A stretch of DNA of 64,000 nucleotides from Sphingobacterium alimentarium (GCF_004342685.1 NZ_SMBZ01000001.1:62001-126000), one strand, 5' to 3'; numbered from the stretch's first letter, positions 51,508 through 61,085 are shown. Numbers and translations: made by a program. Notes: generated by a model from the letters alone, not told the origin.

Positions 51508-51573
51508 GCTTAGGCCACCTTTTTTATTGTGTATATAATCATGATGTCCAATCATTAGCCATATATTTTTTTG

Positions 51574-51581
51574 TAACTTTG
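51574..51581 (+). promoter_or_regulatory. Putative -7 box of the mutL operon
   Basis: TAACTTTG fits TAnnTTTG exactly and ends 6 bases before ATG 51588. It is downstream of the IS, so the insertion left it intact. The predicted mRNA has almost no leader. Confidence 0.5.
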
Positions 51582-51587
51582 CAGCAT

Positions 51588-53468
51588 ATGACGGATATTA
51601 TTCAATTACTTCCTGACGCGGTTGCCAATCAAATAGCTGCTGGAGAGGTGGTTCAAAGACCAGCTTCAGCTGTCAAAGAGTTGATTGAAAACGCTATAGA
51701 TGCTGGTGCCGACCGAATAAAACTTATTGTCAAAGATGCTGGAAAGTCCCTTATCCAAGTCATAGATAATGGATGTGGCATGAGTGTCACTGACGCCAGA
51801 CTATGCTTTGAACGTCACGCTACAAGTAAGATCCGCAAAGCTGAAGATTTGTTTGCCATCCGTTCGATGGGATTTCGTGGCGAAGCGATGGCCTCAATAG
51901 CGGCGATCGCACAAGTAGAGCTCAAGACGCGAAGAGTAGAAGACGAATTGGGTACTGTCGTACAAATCGAAGGCTCAAAGGTGGTCAATCAATCACCAGA
52001 AGCTTTAGCCGCGGGAACGAGTATATCCGTAAAAAACTTGTTTTATAACATCCCTGCTCGACGCAATTTCCTGAAAAGTAATTCGGTCGAGATGAGACAT
52101 ATCATTGACGAATTCCAACGTATTGCGCTCGCATATCCCGAAATATTTCTCAGTCTCCATAGTGAGAACAATGAATTATTTCACCTGACACCGGGCACAC
52201 TCAAACAACGGATTGTCCATTTGTTTGGCAACAATTATAATCAAAAGCTAGTACCCGTAGAAGAAGAAACCAGTATCATTGGATTAAAGGGATTCGTAGG
52301 CAAACCGGAGTACGCGAAGAAAACACGCGGTGAGCAATTCTTTTTTGTCAACAAACGCTTTATTCGCGATCCATACCTGCATCATGCGGTAATGAACGCC
52401 TATGAGGATATTCTTCCAGCTGAAACGTTCCCGATGTATGTGCTATTCATTGACATTGATCCAGCCAAAATCGACATAAACGTACATCCGACAAAGACCG
52501 AGATAAAATATGAGGATGACAAGGCCATCTACGCCATTATCCGCTCGGCGGTAAAAAGATCTTTGGGAAGATACAACATCACTCCCTCGCTCGACTTTGA
52601 CCAGGAGACGAGTTTTAGTAATATGATCTCGAATAAGCCGCTGGATGAGATACAAGCTCCTACAATTAGCTTTAACCCTAATTTCAATCCTTTTGAGAAT
52701 GAAATTGGCGCTTTGCGACCTTCCAATAGCACACGATCGACGGATTACAGCTCAAGATTCGACCGCGAAGCAGTTCCTCAGAATTGGGATACCTTGTACA
52801 AAATCACGGAAACGGAAAATCATGTACAGTTGCCACTCATTGTACACGAGGAGGAAAAAGAAAATAACTCTGATCTAATTGTACCTGGCGCCCAAGCGAA
52901 AAAGAGCTTTTTTCAGATTCATAACCGCTATATTGTTTCACAAATACACTCGGGCGTCATGCTGATTGATCAGCAAGCAGCACACGAACGTATTCTTTTC
53001 GAACAATATAAAGAGCAGTTAGAAACCAATCAAGGGAGCAGTCAGCAAAGTTTGTTTCCGACGACTGTCGACCTGACAGCTGCCGACTTTGAATTGATGA
53101 ATGATATTTTGCCGGATTTGCAAACATTGGGATTTCAATTAAGACCATTCGGAAAAACTACTTATATTGTAGACGGAATACCAGCGGACTTAGGCAACAA
53201 TATCAACGAAAAGCAGATAATCGAACAATTATTGGAAGATTACAAACACAATAGTTCGGATTTAAGAGTAAATAAGAGAGATAATCTCGCCAAATCATTA
53301 GCGAAAAGCTCAGCGATAAAAGCTGGCACAGCTTTGGACAATGAAATGATCGCTGAATTGATTGATAAATTATTCGCCTGCGAAAGCCCGAATATATCCA
53401 TTCATGGCAAGCCAACCATTATTACACTCACGTTAGCGGAGTTGATGGAAAAATTTGATAAAATTTAA
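51588..53468 (+). CDS. mutL: DNA mismatch repair protein MutL
   Basis: Links mismatch recognition by MutS to strand cutting. 626 residues from ATG 51588 (MTDIIQLLPD); the frame is open back into the IS but that part is not MutL-like. GHKL ATPase motifs: ELIENAIDAGAD, DNGCGM, GFRGEAMASIAA, GTSISVKNLFYN-like block. A variable linker (about 340-430) precedes the C-terminal dimer domain. The endonuclease motif is DQQAAHERILFE (from Asp461) with Gln where His is usual, and the CPHGRP-like motif reads SIHGKPT. It heads an operon with two rhomboids and an EEP protein. Confidence 0.94.
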   Translation: MTDIIQLLPDAVANQIAAGEVVQRPASAVKELIENAIDAGADRIKLIVKDAGKSLIQVIDNGCGMSVTDARLCFERHATSKIRKAEDLFAIRSMGFRGEAMASIAAIAQVELKTRRVEDELGTVVQIEGSKVVNQSPEALAAGTSISVKNLFYNIPARRNFLKSNSVEMRHIIDEFQRIALAYPEIFLSLHSENNELFHLTPGTLKQRIVHLFGNNYNQKLVPVEEETSIIGLKGFVGKPEYAKKTRGEQFFFVNKRFIRDPYLHHAVMNAYEDILPAETFPMYVLFIDIDPAKIDINVHPTKTEIKYEDDKAIYAIIRSAVKRSLGRYNITPSLDFDQETSFSNMISNKPLDEIQAPTISFNPNFNPFENEIGALRPSNSTRSTDYSSRFDREAVPQNWDTLYKITETENHVQLPLIVHEEEKENNSDLIVPGAQAKKSFFQIHNRYIVSQIHSGVMLIDQQAAHERILFEQYKEQLETNQGSSQQSLFPTTVDLTAADFELMNDILPDLQTLGFQLRPFGKTTYIVDGIPADLGNNINEKQIIEQLLEDYKHNSSDLRVNKRDNLAKSLAKSSAIKAGTALDNEMIAELIDKLFACESPNISIHGKPTIITLTLAELMEKFDKI

Positions 53469-53482
53469 TAGCAACATTATTA

Positions 53483-54205
53483 ATGAATAATATTTTAGGA
53501 AATCTTTCACCTGTAGTAAAAAATATACTAATCATCAATGTCATCTGCTTTTTCGGAAGTATGATATTTCCAGGTGCAAATAGACTTTTAGGTGTATACT
53601 ATCCAGACTCGCCATTTTTCGAAGTATGGCAGCCCATTACCTATATGTTTATGCATGACAACACCAGCTTTGGGCATATATTCTTCAATATGTTTGCTTT
53701 AGTGATGTTTGGACCTGTGATCGAACGTATGTTTGGCGCTAAAAGATTTCTGAACTATTATATTATTACGGCACTGGGTGCGCTCGTACTTCAATATGGT
53801 GTCCAAGCCATAGAAGTGCAACAGATTATGGGAACACCATTTGCAAAATCTATGCTGCAATATATTCCCCAATATAGCCGGTACTTTCCCATGAATACCG
53901 CTTTGGATGTACAGGATATAGGCACTATTTCCGACATTTATAATATTCCGATGGTTGGAGCATCAGGAGCAATATTCGGCTTATTATTAGCTTTTGCATA
54001 TTTTTATCCCAATATGCCTTTGTATTTTCTATTCATTCCAGTACCTATTAAAGCTAAATATTTCGTTGGGGCATATATTTTGATTGAAATATACCTAGGA
54101 TTTAATAATTTCGGTTCTTCAATAGCGCATTTAGCCCATGTCGGCGGTGCATTATTTGGCTACCTAATGATTAAAATCTGGGGCTATAAAAAAGGATATT
54201 ATTAA
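53483..54205 (+). CDS. Rhomboid intramembrane serine protease (active-site complete)
   Basis: Six-helix membrane protease of 240 residues cleaving transmembrane substrates. The catalytic Ser161 is in VGASGAIFGLLLAF and His219 in IAHLAHVGGALFGY; the oxyanion-loop HxxxN-type residues lie in FGHIFFNMFAL (His65, Asn69). 14 bases after mutL and 15 before a second rhomboid-like gene. Confidence 0.93.
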   Translation: MNNILGNLSPVVKNILIINVICFFGSMIFPGANRLLGVYYPDSPFFEVWQPITYMFMHDNTSFGHIFFNMFALVMFGPVIERMFGAKRFLNYYIITALGALVLQYGVQAIEVQQIMGTPFAKSMLQYIPQYSRYFPMNTALDVQDIGTISDIYNIPMVGASGAIFGLLLAFAYFYPNMPLYFLFIPVPIKAKYFVGAYILIEIYLGFNNFGSSIAHLAHVGGALFGYLMIKIWGYKKGYY

Positions 54206-54220
54206 CAGCACACTAGCGAT

Positions 54221-55081
54221 ATGAGAGAGAATGTAGTAACTTCATTCATTAGGGATACGTATAAGACCACCTCGATAATCCCGTATATTATTACGGCGCA
54301 AGTAGTACTATTTGTTCTTCTTCATATTCTGGAGCTTTTAACCTTCGCAGAGACGACATCTGTGGATTTGTTTAGTCTACTTTTGTCCAAGAGCACACTT
54401 CCTCTTCGTGCGGAGGATTTTATTTCACAACCTTGGTCATTCATTACACATCCATTTATTTACCAAAGTCTCTGGAACCTATTATTCGACTGTCTTTGGC
54501 TATACTGGATAGGCAATATGTTTTTGACCTATCTAAATACACGACAATTCAACACCGTGTTTATAGGTGGATTGGCGGCAGGCGCTTTACTATATCTAAG
54601 TTTAGGTTTTATTCCGAATTTCCATGCGCAAGGACTATCCTGGCACACAAGTGCCTTTGGTCTTGCGGCTCTCATTAGCGCACTGCTCCTATTGGTGCCC
54701 AATGCCGAATTAAGGCTATTTTTGCTAGGTAACGTTAAATTCAAATGGATCGCTATAGTCTATCTGGGTATACAATTTGCACTTCATATAAACAGTAACC
54801 CAGCAGCGGCAATCACTTACATCGTAATTGCAGCCGGGGGTATGTTATTCATGCACCAATTGCAAAATGGAAAAGATTGGAGTAAGGTTTTGGATAGAAA
54901 AAGAAGAAAATTAAAACCTATTAAGGGCAATTATACTATCAACCAAAAAAATGTGGAGCAAGAGTATCCAGATCAACATCAAATCGATCAAATTCTGGAT
55001 AAAATTTCGCTCAACGGTTATGAAAGCCTAACTTCGCGAGAGAAAGAGTTACTTTTTAGGGCAAGTAAAAAGCAAGATTAA
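54221..55081 (+). CDS. Rhomboid-like pseudoprotease with C-terminal tail domain
   Basis: 286 residues with the six-helix rhomboid layout, but the GxSG motif is replaced by HTSAFG (142-147) and the AHxGG His by VIAAGG (202-207), so no Ser-His dyad is possible. After the last helix a basic linker and a conserved C-terminal segment (QIDQILDKISLNGYESLTSR) follow, typical of a tail domain in Bacteroidota rhomboids. It lies between the active rhomboid and the EEP gene, whose ATG overlaps its stop. Likely a binding partner or substrate adaptor; this is an inference. Confidence 0.85.
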   Translation: MRENVVTSFIRDTYKTTSIIPYIITAQVVLFVLLHILELLTFAETTSVDLFSLLLSKSTLPLRAEDFISQPWSFITHPFIYQSLWNLLFDCLWLYWIGNMFLTYLNTRQFNTVFIGGLAAGALLYLSLGFIPNFHAQGLSWHTSAFGLAALISALLLLVPNAELRLFLLGNVKFKWIAIVYLGIQFALHINSNPAAAITYIVIAAGGMLFMHQLQNGKDWSKVLDRKRRKLKPIKGNYTINQKNVEQEYPDQHQIDQILDKISLNGYESLTSREKELLFRASKKQD

Positions 55082-56199
55082 TGGCAAACCAACGGTTTTT
55101 AAGAAATAAAAAACTCGGTTACTTTAGCAAAACAATATTTACAGCCAATATTTTGGCTGTAGTGGCTTTATTATTAAGTTACAGCGCCTCCTTCATTGAT
55201 CCCAGCCAATTCTGGCCTATAGCATTCTTTGGGTTAGGATTTTTACCCATCCTGATCATCAATATCGGCTTTATAGTTTATTGGTTCTTACGCAAAAAAA
55301 GATATATGTTGATAAGCCTTTTGGCGATTGTGGCAGGCTGGTCACTCCTCAGCAAACACATCAACTTCAAAAATAATAACGATAAAATCCTTGTAAAACC
55401 TGATTCTGTTGTTCGTGTTATGAGCTTCAATGTGCATCTGTTCCAGCATTATGATAAGCACCGTACAAGCTTTCGCGATGAGACCATAGAATTTATTCGT
55501 ACAGTCAGCCCTGACGTAATCTGTTTTCAGGAATTTTATAGTCGCATCCGCGGTTCCAAGCAATTTACGAAGGTCTTACAGGCTGAAGGTGAATTTGAAG
55601 ATTACTATTTCGAACCTTTTAAACGGAACGATTATCAAGGCTATGGCCAAGCTATTTTTTCCAAATACCCTATTATCAATTCGGGTTCTATCAATGAGCA
55701 TAGCTATGGGGTGAATCGTATCATTTTCGCGGATATCAAACGCGAAACCGACACCTTACGTATCTATAATGTGCACTTGCGCTCTTTTGCGCTCCAAGAT
55801 GAAGACAAGGACTTCATACAAAAATCTCCTTCTGAACAAGTGAAAGATGAGGAAAAAACAATCAAACTCGGCCATAAGCTAAAAACAGCCTTTACCAATA
55901 GAAGTCAACAAGCCAAAACACTGGTCCAGCATATTCAAAACGACTGTCCACATCCGTATGTGGTGATGGGCGATTTTAACGACACTCCCATGTCGTATAG
56001 TGTAAACCTCGTAGGCAAAAATATGAATAATGCATTTGCTGAAAAAGGCTTTGGTTGGGGAGTAACGTATTTTGGAATTTTGCCAATTTTTCAAATCGAT
56101 TACATCATGAGCGACAAACAGATTCGTATCGAGGATTTTGGGATTTTGAAAGAAAAAGCATCCGACCACTACCCGATCTGGGCAGATTTGGCCTATTAA
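55081..56199 (+). CDS. Membrane-anchored endonuclease/exonuclease/phosphatase (EEP) family protein
   Basis: 372 residues: three N-terminal hydrophobic helices (about 17-95), then an EEP domain with MSFNVHLF, VICFQEFYSR, YNVHLRSFALQ, VMGDFNDTPMSYSV and ASDHYPIWADL, the full metal/catalytic set. Substrate may be a phospholipid, inositol phosphate or nucleic acid outside the cytoplasm. Starts with ATG overlapping the previous TAA by one base, and overlaps the convergent S41 protease gene by 4 bases. Confidence 0.9.
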   Translation: MANQRFLRNKKLGYFSKTIFTANILAVVALLLSYSASFIDPSQFWPIAFFGLGFLPILIINIGFIVYWFLRKKRYMLISLLAIVAGWSLLSKHINFKNNNDKILVKPDSVVRVMSFNVHLFQHYDKHRTSFRDETIEFIRTVSPDVICFQEFYSRIRGSKQFTKVLQAEGEFEDYYFEPFKRNDYQGYGQAIFSKYPIINSGSINEHSYGVNRIIFADIKRETDTLRIYNVHLRSFALQDEDKDFIQKSPSEQVKDEEKTIKLGHKLKTAFTNRSQQAKTLVQHIQNDCPHPYVVMGDFNDTPMSYSVNLVGKNMNNAFAEKGFGWGVTYFGILPIFQIDYIMSDKQIRIEDFGILKEKASDHYPIWADLAY

Positions 56200-57809
56200 G
56201 AAGATGCAGGTTTGGCAGGCTGCAAGATTCTTAGCGCAGTATCTAAATAGTCGTCATATCGATTTTTGACCTTAAAATAAGCTTCTCTACCGAAATAGTA
56301 CCTTCCTACGATAGCCTCAATATCGGATTGAATCAACTTCAACAGCTCTCGCTTCTTACGATCACTTATTACAAGACCTTTGTCCTTCAAATAATCAATA
56401 AAGGAATCATATTCCTGTTGTGGTAATCGATAACCTTGCAAGAAATTCTCCAACGAATAGGCAGGCAGAAGCTTAGTAAAGCGCTCATACACGAAATTTT
56501 CAACATAGCTCGATTTCTGAATCTCCTGATACAATAAACTCAACGCATTTGAGTCTATCTGAATATTCACATCCGGATTGATACCTCCCCCACTAAATAA
56601 TTCTCTTCCAGCCAAAGTCTTGAAAATCTGTGAACTGTTATAGGTCGTATCGAGAGCCCAGAGTCCACGATACATCGATACATAGTCCACCATATTGGAC
56701 CAATTGGCTGTATACTTGCGTTGTATCGACCGTCCAAGTGGGGTATAATATCTCGAAATGCTTAAATTTATCCGTGATCCATCCAAGAAATCAAACTGCT
56801 CCTGCACGATCCCTTTACCATAGGAGCGACGTCCTACAATAGTCGCCCGATCCCAATCTTGCAGCGCACCGGCGACAATCTCTGATGCGGACGCTGAGGA
56901 TTCATTGATTAATACAGTGAGCTTGCCTTGAGGAAAAGAACCATTCCCATCCGAAAAATACTCACGCTTAGGTTCATGAGCTCCTTGCGTATATACGAGC
57001 ATTTTTTTGTCACCGAAAAATTCGCCTGCCACTTTTATGGCAATGTGAAAATACCCACCACCATTATCACGAAGATCAAGAATTAAATTTTGTGCGCCTT
57101 TTTTCTTAAGTTCAATGAGTGCGGTACGAAATTCTTCTGCCGTCTTAAGGCCAAATCGTCGCACCTTAATATATCCTATTTGAGGTTCAATCATGTAGGA
57201 AGCATCGATAGAACTTACGCTAATCTGATCCCGTCTTACTTTGAATAACTGATTAATAGTTGAACTATCCCGTTGCACATGCAGATTCACTATCGACCCT
57301 TTCTTGCCGCGCATCAAGCGATCCACCACTTTCTGACCGATATTGCGACCCGATACGTAAGTGGTGTCTATTCGGATGATTTTATCTCCTACTTTCAAAC
57401 CGGCTTTTTCGGCAGGTCCATTACCCACCAATCCCACCACAAGCAATGTGTCATGGAGATTGAAAAAATCCAATCCAATGCCTTCGAAAGTACCTTCCAA
57501 CATCTCATTTTGATTTTGAGTCTCGTTGGGCACCAAATAAGTAGAATAAGGATCTAAGTGCGAAATAATGTGGTTAATAGCGCCATTTTGCAACGAATCC
57601 AAATTGATGCTATCGACATACGAAGTGGCCAGTAAGTCAAGAACTTGTTGTATTTTATACGAATTGTCAGATAGGCCAATGGGAATAAGGGATACCCCTG
57701 GATTATTATTCTGTTGAGCGACATAGTTTTGCCCTAGAATAATACCCAGCAGAAGTGTAGCCGCATAAGTAGCCGCTACAAACAAATTTCTTCCAGTACC
57801 TTTCTGCAT
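56196..57809 (-). CDS. S41 C-terminal processing protease (CtpA/Prc type)
   Basis: Periplasmic serine protease of 537 residues with a signal anchor (about 8-26). A PDZ domain (GIGLDFFNLHDTLLVVG, GPAEKAGLKVGDKIIRIDTT) precedes the protease core, IGYIKVRRFGLKTAEEF, DLRDNGGGYFHIAIKVA, the catalytic Ser in NESSASASEIVAGAL and Lys in GRRSYGKGIVQ. The C-terminal extension (about 400-537) is common in Bacteroidota members. A -7-like box lies 17 bases upstream. Confidence 0.94.
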   Translation of the reverse strand: MQKGTGRNLFVAATYAATLLLGIILGQNYVAQQNNNPGVSLIPIGLSDNSYKIQQVLDLLATSYVDSINLDSLQNGAINHIISHLDPYSTYLVPNETQNQNEMLEGTFEGIGLDFFNLHDTLLVVGLVGNGPAEKAGLKVGDKIIRIDTTYVSGRNIGQKVVDRLMRGKKGSIVNLHVQRDSSTINQLFKVRRDQISVSSIDASYMIEPQIGYIKVRRFGLKTAEEFRTALIELKKKGAQNLILDLRDNGGGYFHIAIKVAGEFFGDKKMLVYTQGAHEPKREYFSDGNGSFPQGKLTVLINESSASASEIVAGALQDWDRATIVGRRSYGKGIVQEQFDFLDGSRINLSISRYYTPLGRSIQRKYTANWSNMVDYVSMYRGLWALDTTYNSSQIFKTLAGRELFSGGGINPDVNIQIDSNALSLLYQEIQKSSYVENFVYERFTKLLPAYSLENFLQGYRLPQQEYDSFIDYLKDKGLVISDRKKRELLKLIQSDIEAIVGRYYFGREAYFKVKNRYDDYLDTALRILQPAKPASS

Positions 57810-57825
57810 GAAATAATTACGTGTG

Positions 57826-57833
57826 CAAAAATA
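57826..57833 (-). promoter_or_regulatory. Putative -7 box of the S41 protease gene
   Basis: TATTTTTG on the minus strand fits TAnnTTTG, 16 bases upstream of the ATG. Confidence 0.4.
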
Positions 57834-57945
57834 AGAGTTAATTCAATTTTTTGTATAGATATTTCAATATTTATTAAAACAAATTGTATTCCAAATTCTT
57901 TATTATCAATAATTAAATACCAATATTTGGACAAGATTAGATATT

Positions 57946-58515
57946 ATGCACGAAATTGAGCCTTTCTACAATTGGAGACATGACTATATAGCAGCTGAAG
58001 ATGAAAAATCACCATTCTACGGCGTGGAATACAACGAGTTTGAATTTGACAAACAAGTCTACAACTACCTGCTTCATCCTCAATGGGATGAATTTGGCTC
58101 ACAAACCTTGTATCTGAAGGTATTGTATGCCGATTACGAACACAGCTTTGCTATAATCGAATTTATTGGCGAATGGAATGACGCCATCTACAACGACATT
58201 ATGGCACTCAAACGCGAAATTATTGATGTAATGATCGGCGAGGGCATCACCAAATACATACTCATTGGCGAAAACATTTTGAACTTCCACAGCTCGGATG
58301 ACTCGTATTACGAGGAGTGGTTTCAAGACATCGAAGATGGTTGGATTGCTGCTTTACATTTCAGAGAACATGTCATCGACGAATTCAAAGACAATAGCAT
58401 TGACTACTATATCAACTTTGGCGGATACCTCAACGAAATCCCTTGGCGCACCCTCAAACCCAAACAGCTCTATAAACAAATCGAAGAGAGCCTGCAAAAG
58501 CGATTGAATATGTAG
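57946..58515 (+). CDS. Conserved-looking acidic hypothetical protein
   Basis: 189 cytoplasmic residues with no signal or membrane helix, strongly acidic and rich in aromatic residues (FYNWRHDYIAAEDEKSPFYG, IEFIGEWNDAIYNDIM, YYEEWFQDIEDGW). I do not recognise a family. The even codon use and ATG after an A/T-rich region support a real gene. It converges on the lipoprotein gene downstream with 3 bases between stops. Confidence 0.8.
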   Translation: MHEIEPFYNWRHDYIAAEDEKSPFYGVEYNEFEFDKQVYNYLLHPQWDEFGSQTLYLKVLYADYEHSFAIIEFIGEWNDAIYNDIMALKREIIDVMIGEGITKYILIGENILNFHSSDDSYYEEWFQDIEDGWIAALHFREHVIDEFKDNSIDYYINFGGYLNEIPWRTLKPKQLYKQIEESLQKRLNM

Positions 58516-58518
58516 GCT

Positions 58519-59007
58519 TTACAACTTGTTATTAAATCTTTCACGATCATACAATCCTGGGGTGGCGTGGTCCAATTCTTCAAAGTCTAAATAAACAAAT
58601 TGAAAGGGACGAACTTCTGTCAGTGAATACACAATTTCTGCTAAGACACCATAGTTGCCACTGGAGCCCATTTGGCTTAAAAAAGTCACGTCATTCATCT
58701 TAACGAATATCGTATCGCCAGAGGTTTTCACCAAATCCAACTGCATGCTTTGATATTGTTTATTCAAATCCGCAAGCACTTGGTCAATGGATAAGCTATC
58801 TGGTACGGCCAACTGCACCATGCTATCTGCTTCGGCATCGTATTTCCAAGTGACGGATGATACTTTTGGTTCGACGACTGCATCCGAAGTATTTGCTATG
58901 GAATCCGTAGAAGTGCTGCTAGATTCGCTATCACCCATACAACTCCATAATGTCAAAGGAAATAAAAGGGATAAACAAATAATACGCAGGGAGAACTTTC
59001 CTTTCAT
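58519..59007 (-). CDS. Hypothetical lipoprotein
   Basis: 162 residues; lipoprotein signal ending in LWSC (Cys23) followed by a Ser/Thr-rich tether (GDSESSSTSTDSIANTSDAV). The soluble domain (VTWKYDAEADSMVQLAVPDS, DLVKTSGDTIFVKMNDVTFL) gives no family match that I know. Divergent from fumC. Confidence 0.78.
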   Translation of the reverse strand: MKGKFSLRIICLSLLFPLTLWSCMGDSESSSTSTDSIANTSDAVVEPKVSSVTWKYDAEADSMVQLAVPDSLSIDQVLADLNKQYQSMQLDLVKTSGDTIFVKMNDVTFLSQMGSSGNYGVLAEIVYSLTEVRPFQFVYLDFEELDHATPGLYDRERFNNKL

Positions 59008-59086
59008 AAGCTTAGAATTAATAAAATCAATTCTTAAAAATACGAAAAAATTGAATCAAAAGAGACATTTCCCTTGCAATTCAAAG

Positions 59087-59117
59087 TTTCTATTCTATAG
59101 ATAATTCAGTAACTTTG
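59087..59117 (+). promoter_or_regulatory. Promoter of fumC
   Basis: TTTC at 59087-59090 and TAACTTTG at 59110-59117, separated by 19 bases, close to the Bacteroidota TTTG-N19-TAnnTTTG pattern. It is followed by an A10 tract in the leader, typical of strongly translated genes in this phylum. Confidence 0.6.
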
Positions 59118-59148
59118 GGTCACAAAAAAAAAATAAAACTTTACTATC

Positions 59149-60546
59149 ATGTCATTCAGAATAGAAAAAGATACAATGGGTGAAGTTCAGGTACCAGCAG
59201 AAAAATACTGGGGTGCACAAACCGAACGTTCACGTAATAATTTTAAAATCGGCCCTTCGGGCTCTATGCCAAAAGAAATCATTGAAGGCTTTGCTTATTT
59301 GAAAAAAGCGGCGGCTTATGCTAACCACGAATTAGGTGTATTGCCTATTGAAAAACGTGATGCTATCGCTGCTGTATGTGATGAAATCCTTGCAGGTAAA
59401 TTAGACGATGAGTTTCCGTTGGTAATCTGGCAAACAGGTTCAGGAACACAGTCCAACATGAACGTAAACGAAGTAATCGCTAACCGTGCGCAAGTACTGG
59501 CAGGCGGAAAAATCGGTGAAGGCGAACCTGTATTGAAAGCTAATGATGATGTAAATAAATCACAATCTTCCAACGACACTTACCCTACAGGGATGCACAT
59601 TGCGGCATACAAAGCGGTAGTAGAAGTGACTATTCCGGGAGTAGAAAAATTACGTGATACTTTGAAGCGCAAATCTGAAGAGTTCATGAGTGTCGTAAAA
59701 ATCGGTCGTACGCACTTGATGGATGCTACTCCTTTGACTTTAGGTCAAGAGTTATCAGGTTACGTTGCTCAATTGAACTACGGACTTAAAGCAGTTAAAA
59801 ATACATTAGCACACTTATCAGAAGTTGCATTAGGCGGTACTGCTGTAGGTACAGGCTTGAATACACCTGCTGGATACGATGTATTGGTAGCAAAATATAT
59901 TGCAGAATTCACTGGGCATCCTTTCGTGACTGCACCTAATAAATTCGAAGCTTTAGCTGCTCACGACGCGATTGTAGAGGCACATGGTGCATTGAAACAA
60001 TTGGCCGTAGCTTTAAACAAAATCGCGAATGATATCCGTATGTTGGCTTCAGGTCCACGTTCTGGTATCGGAGAGATTTTGATTCCTGAAAATGAGCCAG
60101 GATCTTCTATCATGCCAGGCAAAGTAAACCCTACACAATGTGAAGCATTGACAATGGTCGCTGCTCAAGTAATGGGAAATGATGTTGCTATCACTATTGG
60201 TGGTACACAAGGTCACTATGAATTAAATGTATTCAAACCATTGATGGCGGCTAACTTTTTGCAGTCAGCACGCTTAATCGGTGATGCTTGTGTATCTTTC
60301 GAGGAGCACTGTGCAGCAGGTATCGAACCGAATTATACGCGCATCAAAGAATTAGTGGACAATTCGCTAATGCTAGTGACTGCGTTGAATACTAAAATTG
60401 GTTATTACAAGGCTGCTGAAATCGCTCAGACGGCACACAAGAATAACTCTACGTTGAAAGAAACAGCTATCGCTTTAGGTTATGTGACAGCCGAGCAATT
60501 TGACGAATGGGTAAAACCAGAAGAAATGGTGGGAAGTTTAAAATAA
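59149..60546 (+). CDS. fumC: Fumarate hydratase class II
   Basis: Iron-independent fumarase of the TCA cycle, interconverting fumarate and malate. 465 residues with [57 protein letters not shown] and the superfamily signature [15 protein letters not shown]. Codon use is biased to GGT/AAA/GTA forms unlike most neighbours, consistent with high expression. It is followed after 4 bases by a small lipoprotein gene. Confidence 0.96.
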   Translation: MSFRIEKDTMGEVQVPAEKYWGAQTERSRNNFKIGPSGSMPKEIIEGFAYLKKAAAYANHELGVLPIEKRDAIAAVCDEILAGKLDDEFPLVIWQTGSGTQSNMNVNEVIANRAQVLAGGKIGEGEPVLKANDDVNKSQSSNDTYPTGMHIAAYKAVVEVTIPGVEKLRDTLKRKSEEFMSVVKIGRTHLMDATPLTLGQELSGYVAQLNYGLKAVKNTLAHLSEVALGGTAVGTGLNTPAGYDVLVAKYIAEFTGHPFVTAPNKFEALAAHDAIVEAHGALKQLAVALNKIANDIRMLASGPRSGIGEILIPENEPGSSIMPGKVNPTQCEALTMVAAQVMGNDVAITIGGTQGHYELNVFKPLMAANFLQSARLIGDACVSFEEHCAAGIEPNYTRIKELVDNSLMLVTALNTKIGYYKAAEIAQTAHKNNSTLKETAIALGYVTAEQFDEWVKPEEMVGSLK

Positions 60547-60550
60547 TATA

Positions 60551-61084
60551 GTGATTAAACTTTCGAAAAAATATAATTTTCCAAAAGCATACCTATTTAT
60601 CATGGTAGGTATGCTTTCTGCTTTCATGAGCTGCCAGCGCCACTCGGATATGCAAACAGAGGGTGTCAAAGCACTGCAAGGTGTCTGGGTACAGGATAGC
60701 GTCGAAAATCAGGCTAATCTGCTTTCCTATTCTCTACATTCTTTTACTTTTCGTTGTGATTCTATTTACAGCACCATGGATGTGTATGCCAAAACCAAGA
60801 CTATTCCAGACTCTTGCTATAATAATGGCAACTGGCAGGAATATGCAAAAGGCGTATACGTACAACGGGGAGATAGCCTCATCGTAGAAGGCGTCTACAC
60901 CAAAGAAAATGGTAAACAAAAGATATCGGGATGCTATAAAAATGGACAGTACTTACCTCGATTTAAGATAATATCTATCTCTGAAGATTCAGTAGTCCTA
61001 CAAAATAAGTTTGAATCAAAACCTATTACATTGCGCAAGACTCAAGATATTAACTGTATTCCAAAGAAACGTTGGGAAATGTAA
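60551..61084 (+). CDS. Hypothetical lipoprotein downstream of fumC
   Basis: 177 residues from GTG 60551; this start gives a basic n-region (IKLSKKYNFPKAY) and a lipobox FMSC with Cys28, so it is preferred over ATG 60602. The domain has GVWVQDSVENQANLLSYSLH, YAKGVYVQRGDSLIVEGVYT and KISGCYKNGQYLPRFKIISI, a fumarylacetoacetase-unrelated small beta fold seen in Sphingobacteria; no function known. Co-transcribed with fumC and ended by a long hairpin. Confidence 0.78.
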   Translation: MIKLSKKYNFPKAYLFIMVGMLSAFMSCQRHSDMQTEGVKALQGVWVQDSVENQANLLSYSLHSFTFRCDSIYSTMDVYAKTKTIPDSCYNNGNWQEYAKGVYVQRGDSLIVEGVYTKENGKQKISGCYKNGQYLPRFKIISISEDSVVLQNKFESKPITLRKTQDINCIPKKRWEM

Positions 61085-61085
61085 A

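Larger units (their letters stand above)
50103..51522 (+). terminator. lrp terminator split by an insertion sequence
   Basis: Joining the two flanks of the IS and removing one 7-base target copy restores AAAAAATGTGGCTTAGGCCACCTTTTTT in two pieces: A-run and GTGGC at 50103-50114, loop TTAG, GCCAC and T-run at 51514-51522. This is a complete Rho-independent terminator. The duplicated target GCTTAGG covers its loop and apex. Confidence 0.8.
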
